This document shows positions 6,025 through 10,628 of a stretch of 10,628 nt of DNA, piece by piece. The notes under the pieces were generated by a model. It did not search any database. It had not been told where the DNA came from and saw nothing but the letters and a program-made list of their open reading frames with translations. The translations under genes and the position numbers were made by a program. Location: positions 10,742 to 21,369 of the forward strand of contig DLXL01000269.1 of assembly GCA_003448025.1 (NCBI GenBank). The letters are read 5' to 3'. Within the stretch, counting starts at the first letter, position 1. Each line of letters starts with the position of its first letter. This DNA comes from Saprospirales bacterium. GTDB lineage: Bacteria > Bacteroidota > Bacteroidia > Chitinophagales > Saprospiraceae.

Positions 6025-9000
6025 TTACGTCCATTTTTGGTAGGCGCGGTGTTTCCACATGGCCAGCAAGCTGATGAGGATCAATGCGCCAACGATGTAA
6101 TACACAAAGGACGGTACAGGCACCGGATCGCCCGCTGCATAGGAATGCAGGCCGGACAGGTAATAGTTCACGCCAAAATAAGTCATGGCTACAGAGGCCC
6201 AACCGAACAGGGTGGCCACGTTGAAAGCGTATACGCCACGCAATCCGGGAATAAACCGCATATGTAAAATGAAGGAATACACCAGAATGGTCACCAGCGC
6301 CCAGGTTTCCTTGGCATCCCAGCCCCAGTAACGCCCCCAGGATTCATTGGCCCAAACACCTCCCAGATAAGTGCCAATGCTGATCATGTACAGCCCGCCA
6401 ATCAGGGTCATTTCACTGATAGTGGTCATTTCCTGAATGATCCGGTATACGTTTTGATGGTTTTTCCGGTTGGCAAATATCATGAAAATCAGGTTCAGTA
6501 CACCGATGATCGCGCCTAAAACCAGAAAACCGTAGCTGCCGGCCTCCAGCGATACGTGGATGGTAAGCCAATAGGATTTCAGTACCGGAACCAGGGGGGT
6601 AATTTCCGGATCCAGCCAGCTCAATCCTGCTACCATCATAATAGTGGATGCCAACACAGAAGTAGCCGTCAGGGCCCCGTACGATTTTCGGGCAAAGATC
6701 AACCCTGCCAAAACCGTAGTCCAGCCAATATAAATCAACGACTCATAACCATTGCTCCACGGCGCTCTGCCGGATATGTACCAACGAAGCCCAAGTCCGA
6801 AGGTATGCAGGGCAAATGCGGTCAGCAGTCCCCAAAACAGCACTTTGGATACGAGTTGAAGTCTGTTGTCCGGCTTGAAAACCGCACTGAAAAGCAGCAC
6901 CAGGTAGGCCAGGCCCAGCAGTCCGTAAAGCCCTGTCAGCCGATTGAAGATATTGAGTTTGTTCAGCAGCAATTCGGCATTCACCACACTTTCCGAGGGC
7001 AAAATGGAGCCTCCGTATTTCTGTTGGTACTGGTCGAGTTCAGCCACCATCCGGTTGGGCAGATCCCAATCGTTGGATTGCATGGCCTCCAGCAATGCCG
7101 GCACATACATAGGGTAAAAGCCCTCCACAATGGTACTCCCGCCGGCCTGATGCTGATGCCTGTGCTCGCTGTGTTCCGGTGCAAGCCAGGTATTGGAAGT
7201 GTCGCCCGGTATCGGGAACACTTTCATGAACCTGCCGGAAAATATCAAAGCACAGATGTTCACCTTTTCATCCACTTTAACCAGCTCTTTTTCAAATACC
7301 CCGCGGTCCCGGGGAGCGCTGTTGGACGCTTTTCTAACCGCATCCCGAAGTTTATACGCGCCGGTTTCATCAAAAAAATCGTTGTAGCAAACCATGTCAC
7401 TGTTCACCTGAAGCAGGTTTCTGATCTCCTCATGTTTGCCGATTTTAATGATCCGGGCATCATACCAGTCTTCAGGTTTGGCGGTCATACCCAGGATGAT
7501 CTGCTCGGCATCCAGTCCAAACATCGACTCCTTTCGGGCGAGTTTGCGCATGACCTCGTTGGCAAACGTGTTCATCGGCTTAAATCGGCCGCGCTGGTCC
7601 TGTACCAGTAGTTTGCCAAAGCGGTGGGCGTGATCTGCACTGATCGCGTTTGACCCCGGTGCAGGAGGATCGGCAATAGCCATCGGCGCATTCCAGCCGA
7701 ATAGGGCCAACACCAGCCAAACAGCTGCTTTTCCGGCAACACGCCGCATTTTTTTAAGGTTCCCTGCCAGTTGCATAAACCGGCTGTTGGCAGTAAACAG
7801 GCTCAATATCATGCCAAGGGTAAGGATAATGTATCCTATATAGGAAATCCAGGTGCCCGGTGCGTCGTGATTGACACTCAGGTAGGTGCCCAGCTCATCC
7901 TGATCGTAGGAGGATTGAAAAAAGCGATAGCCGTCGTAATCCAGGATATGATTCATGTAGATACGCTGATTGCGCACCAATCGATTCCGGCTGTCGGTGA
8001 GCGTAACTTCACTGGCATAGGAGGAGGCACTGTTGGTGCCGGGATAACGCTCCATGATGAAATCCCGCAGTTTTATGGAAAAAGGCAATGCTACACGCCT
8101 GGCGCCATACGATACTGCCAACTCCGCATCGCCCAGGGAAACCACAGTTGGCCGGCCTTCAACGCCCTGCATGCCGGAAACGAACACCTGCTTCGGCGTT
8201 CCATTCCAGGTGATGTTAAGCTCCAGTCCGCCACGACTGGTACTGGTCATTTTGGGGCTGGAGGAGGTGATCTCTGTTTTGGCACTGGGATTGAAATCAC
8301 CGAAAACAAAGCTTTCTACGCCATTGGAATACAAGCTGCGCAGCATGAGCGGATGTTCAAGGCCTGCTTCAAGGGTGTCCCTGGTTTGGGTGGCCATTAC
8401 CATTTGCGCGAAAGCGGTGGGCGCTTTGAAAGTCAGATTTTTTTGCTCGTATTTGATGTTGAATGCTGCCGGATCTTCAGGGTTGCCGAAGTTGAACAGC
8501 GTGCCATAGATGTTTACTTTGTCGAGATACCTGACTAAAAACTCTTCTCTGCCATTCATCCCGCCGATGACCACTTTGATGATGGGAACCCCGTTCGGAT
8601 CCGAGGTCAGGGTTTCCTGAGGGTTGGGAATAAAACGATTAAGCGACACGTTCAATTCCTTGTTTTGGATCAGGTACGACCGCTCTAATTCATTTTTACC
8701 CAGGGAAGCGAACAAAACAGGCTCGTCAAAAACATACCGTTTGCCATTGGACAATAACTGAAACTGCACATAGGACTCGGAACTCAGGTAAGTATTGGAA
8801 GCGCTTCCTTCACGAATATTCATCATACCTTCCGTTCCAAAATATCGGGTAACACCGGCACCCAACAAAATGACCAGAATGGCCACATGAAAGGTCAGAA
8901 TAGCCCACTTTTTTTGCTGTGCCATGCGATACCGCACAATATTCACAGCTATGGAGATACCAAACAATACAAGTATGGCTTCAAACCACCGGGACTTGAA

Positions 9001-9141
9001 AATTAGTTTTTGAGCGGCACTGGTACCAAAATCATTCTCGATAAAAGTGGCAACCCCGATGGCCGCGGCAAACAACAACATGTACAATCCCGCTGCGGAG
9101 GTGGAGAACAGCCTGTCTGACAATTTTTTCAATACATTCAT
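6025..9141 (-). CDS. ccsBA: Fused ResB-CcsA (CcsBA) system II cytochrome c heme lyase
   Basis: The product has 1,038 residues from the start chosen here (MNVLKKLSD), which places the first membrane helix at the usual distance; an in-frame ATG at 9165 would add eight residues (MLPFCYTS). Neither start has a clear ribosome site. The N-terminal ResB part has membrane helices near 17-33, 53-69 and 79-97, with His85 in the third, then a large periplasmic region and another helix near 430. A second periplasmic region (FKPMNTFANEVMRKLARK) follows. The C-terminal CcsA part has several helices, the Trp-rich heme-handling motif WGRYWGWDAKE (Asp942) and conserved His779 (HTFGLGLRWY), His862 (TIHVSLEAG) and His999 (GLHSYA). 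The family exports heme across the inner membrane and ligates it to CxxCH of apocytochromes. The thiol-reducing partners (ResA/CcdA type) are not in the window. The gene is convergent with the lipoprotein and divergent from the tsdA-like gene. It appears intact. Confidence 0.95.
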   Translation of the reverse strand: MNVLKKLSDRLFSTSAAGLYMLLFAAAIGVATFIENDFGTSAAQKLIFKSRWFEAILVLFGISIAVNIVRYRMAQQKKWAILTFHVAILVILLGAGVTRYFGTEGMMNIREGSASNTYLSSESYVQFQLLSNGKRYVFDEPVLFASLGKNELERSYLIQNKELNVSLNRFIPNPQETLTSDPNGVPIIKVVIGGMNGREEFLVRYLDKVNIYGTLFNFGNPEDPAAFNIKYEQKNLTFKAPTAFAQMVMATQTRDTLEAGLEHPLMLRSLYSNGVESFVFGDFNPSAKTEITSSSPKMTSTSRGGLELNITWNGTPKQVFVSGMQGVEGRPTVVSLGDAELAVSYGARRVALPFSIKLRDFIMERYPGTNSASSYASEVTLTDSRNRLVRNQRIYMNHILDYDGYRFFQSSYDQDELGTYLSVNHDAPGTWISYIGYIILTLGMILSLFTANSRFMQLAGNLKKMRRVAGKAAVWLVLALFGWNAPMAIADPPAPGSNAISADHAHRFGKLLVQDQRGRFKPMNTFANEVMRKLARKESMFGLDAEQIILGMTAKPEDWYDARIIKIGKHEEIRNLLQVNSDMVCYNDFFDETGAYKLRDAVRKASNSAPRDRGVFEKELVKVDEKVNICALIFSGRFMKVFPIPGDTSNTWLAPEHSEHRHQHQAGGSTIVEGFYPMYVPALLEAMQSNDWDLPNRMVAELDQYQQKYGGSILPSESVVNAELLLNKLNIFNRLTGLYGLLGLAYLVLLFSAVFKPDNRLQLVSKVLFWGLLTAFALHTFGLGLRWYISGRAPWSNGYESLIYIGWTTVLAGLIFARKSYGALTATSVLASTIMMVAGLSWLDPEITPLVPVLKSYWLTIHVSLEAGSYGFLVLGAIIGVLNLIFMIFANRKNHQNVYRIIQEMTTISEMTLIGGLYMISIGTYLGGVWANESWGRYWGWDAKETWALVTILVYSFILHMRFIPGLRGVYAFNVATLFGWASVAMTYFGVNYYLSGLHSYAAGDPVPVPSFVYYIVGALILISLLAMWKHRAYQKWT

Positions 9142-9270
9142 GCTTGTATAGCAGAAGGGCAGCATGGCCCCGGTTTGTGGAATAAACTGTTGTATATTCG
9201 GTAAAAATAAGGGAAAGGTTGCTACCGGGTGCTAAAGAAATTGCCCCATCGCATCCGGAGAAAAGTTGGC

Positions 9271-9286
9271 TGTGACTTTTATCACG
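9271..9286. promoter_or_regulatory. Crp/Fnr-family operator-like palindrome
   Basis: TGTGA-N6-TCACG gives perfect GTGA/TCAC half-sites with six-base spacing, the pattern bound by Crp/Fnr-family regulators (including HcpR-type regulators described in Bacteroidota). It lies in the divergent gap, 95 bases before the tsdA-like start and about 130 before the ccsBA start, so it could act on either gene. No convincing TAnnTTTG promoter was found on either strand of this gap (9142-9380), so the relation of the site to transcription starts is unknown. Confidence 0.5.
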
Positions 9287-9380
9287 TTGCACTATTTACC
9301 GATTCAGGACTTTTGTACAGCAATCCTTTGAAAACGCTTATATTAATGGTTTCAAACCTCCGGAAACAAAACATTTAAAG

Positions 9381-10535
9381 ATGAACAACGCTGTATACTT
9401 TCCTGCTCTTTGGTTGGGCATTGCAGTAGTGGTGATTGGTATTATGGCTATTCTGGCCGCCATTTCCTATTTCAGGCAAACCATCGGCAAGGATCCTTTG
9501 ACGCGGAGCCAATTTCACCGCCAGATAGTTTTATTGCAACAAATGCGTTGGGTATTATCGCTTCTGGCTATTGCCATGACCGGTGTCGGACTGGGTGCCT
9601 GGTATCTGGATAGTACACAAAAAGAAAAATCCGAAGCAGAAATGCGTGCCGGATTATTGCCGCAATACGACCGTGGCAAAATTTGGGAAGCCCCGGATCC
9701 ATTGCTGGCTGAAACAGATGAACATGCTTCCCTGATAGCCTATGGCCGTGATCTGGTAGCGCGGACGCAAGATTATTTTGGCGAAAACGGACTGGTGCGC
9801 CCCGGAAGTATCAACAACATGAATTGCCAGAACTGTCACCTCGACGCAGGCAGTAAGCCTTATGGTAACAACTATTTTGCCGTGAACAGCACTTACCCGC
9901 AAATGCGCGCACGTTCCGGCTCCCTGGAAACTATTCCTAAACGGATCAACGACTGTTTTGAACGCAGCCTCAATGGTCAGGCACTGGATACGACCGGCCG
10001 GGAAATGCGGGCCATCGTAGCTTATATGCAGTGGCTCGGATCCGGTATTCCCAAAGGCGAAAAACCCAAAGGATCCGGTTTGGCCGAAGTGCCTTTCCTG
10101 AACCGACCCGCAGATCCGGTTCTGGGTAAAAAGATATATGCCGAAAAATGCGCCTCCTGCCACGGCGCAGATGGCCAGGGTCTGCCAATGGCTGCCGACA
10201 GCCCTCGTGATTATCCGCCACTTTGGGGAGATAAAAGCTACAATCAGGCCGCAGGTCTATTCCGGATGTCGCGCTTTGCAGCTTATGTAAAGGCAAATAT
10301 GCCCTTTGGCGCAAGCTACCAAAATCCACAGCTGAGCGATGAAGAAGCCTGGGATGTGGCGGCATATGTGAACTCTCAGCCAAGACCGGCACACCCATTC
10401 TTGAAATCCGACTGGCCTAAAATAGAGAAAAAACCCTACGACCACCCTTTTGGCCCGTACGCAGATCCATTCTCGGAAGAACAACATAAATTTGGACCTT
10501 ACGATCCAATCATAGCCTTTTATAAAAAGGATTAG
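9381..10535 (+). CDS. Membrane-anchored diheme cytochrome c, TsdA-like thiosulfate dehydrogenase family
   Basis: The product has 384 residues. Two N-terminal membrane helices (about 8-30 and 56-76) precede two cytochrome c domains that would face the periplasm. Domain 1 has CQNCH at 149-153, then RINDCFERSLNG with Cys192. In characterised TsdA enzymes a Cys in this region is the distal ligand of the active-site heme. Domain 2 has CASCH at 257-261, the TsdA-type segment YPPLWGDKSYNQAAG and a NMPFG Met307, the likely sixth ligand of the second heme. TsdA enzymes join two thiosulfate to tetrathionate, or run the reverse. The two anchors are unlike the soluble enzymes and suggest electron exchange at the inner membrane. 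The chosen ATG at 9381 begins the first helix directly; the upstream bases are A-rich without a Shine-Dalgarno. The gene is divergent from ccsBA, whose product would mature it. Family membership is fairly secure; the substrate is not proven. Confidence 0.85.
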   Translation: MNNAVYFPALWLGIAVVVIGIMAILAAISYFRQTIGKDPLTRSQFHRQIVLLQQMRWVLSLLAIAMTGVGLGAWYLDSTQKEKSEAEMRAGLLPQYDRGKIWEAPDPLLAETDEHASLIAYGRDLVARTQDYFGENGLVRPGSINNMNCQNCHLDAGSKPYGNNYFAVNSTYPQMRARSGSLETIPKRINDCFERSLNGQALDTTGREMRAIVAYMQWLGSGIPKGEKPKGSGLAEVPFLNRPADPVLGKKIYAEKCASCHGADGQGLPMAADSPRDYPPLWGDKSYNQAAGLFRMSRFAAYVKANMPFGASYQNPQLSDEEAWDVAAYVNSQPRPAHPFLKSDWPKIEKKPYDHPFGPYADPFSEEQHKFGPYDPIIAFYKKD

Positions 10536-10562
10536 CCCCAGCCCCCAAGGTGGCTTGCCCCC

Positions 10563-10628
10563 TCAAACCCATCAAACCCATCAAACGCTTCAAACCCCAT
10601 CAAACCCCTCAAACCCTTCAAACCCTTC
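10563..10628. repeat. 9-nt tandem repeat TCAAACCCN reaching the window edge
   Basis: Seven units lie head to tail: 10563, 10572, 10581, 10590 (10 nt long), 10600, 10609 and 10618, then a partial unit. The core is TCAAACCC followed by A, T or C; the third unit reads TCAAACGCT. The repeat starts 28 bases after the stop of the tsdA-like gene. The bases between (10536-10562) are C-rich with only a four-base CAAG/CTTG stem, so no terminator is evident. The repeat may continue outside the window. No coding frame is supported. Confidence 0.85.

Noticed and set aside
6556..7611. 351-codon plus-strand open frame inside ccsBA
   Set aside because: It lies antisense to well-conserved CcsA/ResB coding sequence, has no membrane, signal or family motif and reads like low-information translation.

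Overview
The window looks like a chromosomal segment of a Bacteroidota bacterium, possibly of the Saprospiria/Cytophagia type (inferred). The signs are a long fused ResB-CcsA (CcsBA) heme lyase of the kind common in that phylum, a start-proximal TTG-N18-TAnnTTTG promoter, no convincing Shine-Dalgarno sequences at the gene starts, and an outer-membrane barrel ending in Phe. Base composition is moderate and codon use looks even across the genes. There are no tRNAs, rRNAs, CRISPR arrays, transposases or phage genes.

Layout. (1) 2-3409 (+) is the 3' part of a giant multiheme c-type cytochrome, open at the left edge. The visible 1,135 residues carry 46 CxxCH heme sites in tandem modules of about 73-75 residues with three hemes each. 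Two module types alternate to give an exact 148-residue (444-bp) super-repeat, and the visible part has no Lys or Arg at all. (2) 3417-5042 (+), seven bases downstream, is a secreted protein with a small N-terminal domain, a basic linker and a C-terminal outer-membrane beta-barrel. (3) 5167-5934 (+), behind its own promoter, is a lipoprotein with two OB-like domains. (4) 5948-6013 is a 66-nt near-perfect palindrome between convergent genes, probably a two-way terminator. (5) 6025-9141 (-) is a CcsBA cytochrome c synthase. (6) 9142-9380 is a divergent intergenic region with a Crp/Fnr-like palindrome. (7) 9381-10535 (+) is a membrane-anchored diheme cytochrome of the TsdA (thiosulfate dehydrogenase) family. 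(8) 10563-10628 is a 9-nt tandem repeat running off the right edge.

How the genes may work together (inference). All genes but the OB lipoprotein and the barrel are plainly about c-type cytochromes, and those two flank the giant cytochrome. CcsBA attaches heme outside the inner membrane. The giant cytochrome could be a covalent heme wire. The co-transcribed barrel could carry or anchor it at the outer membrane, and the lipoprotein could be an accessory. The TsdA-like protein could feed electrons from a sulfur compound. The cytochrome-barrel pair is the best candidate here for an undescribed system, a Bacteroidota extracellular electron-transfer conduit. Function cannot be proven from the sequence.
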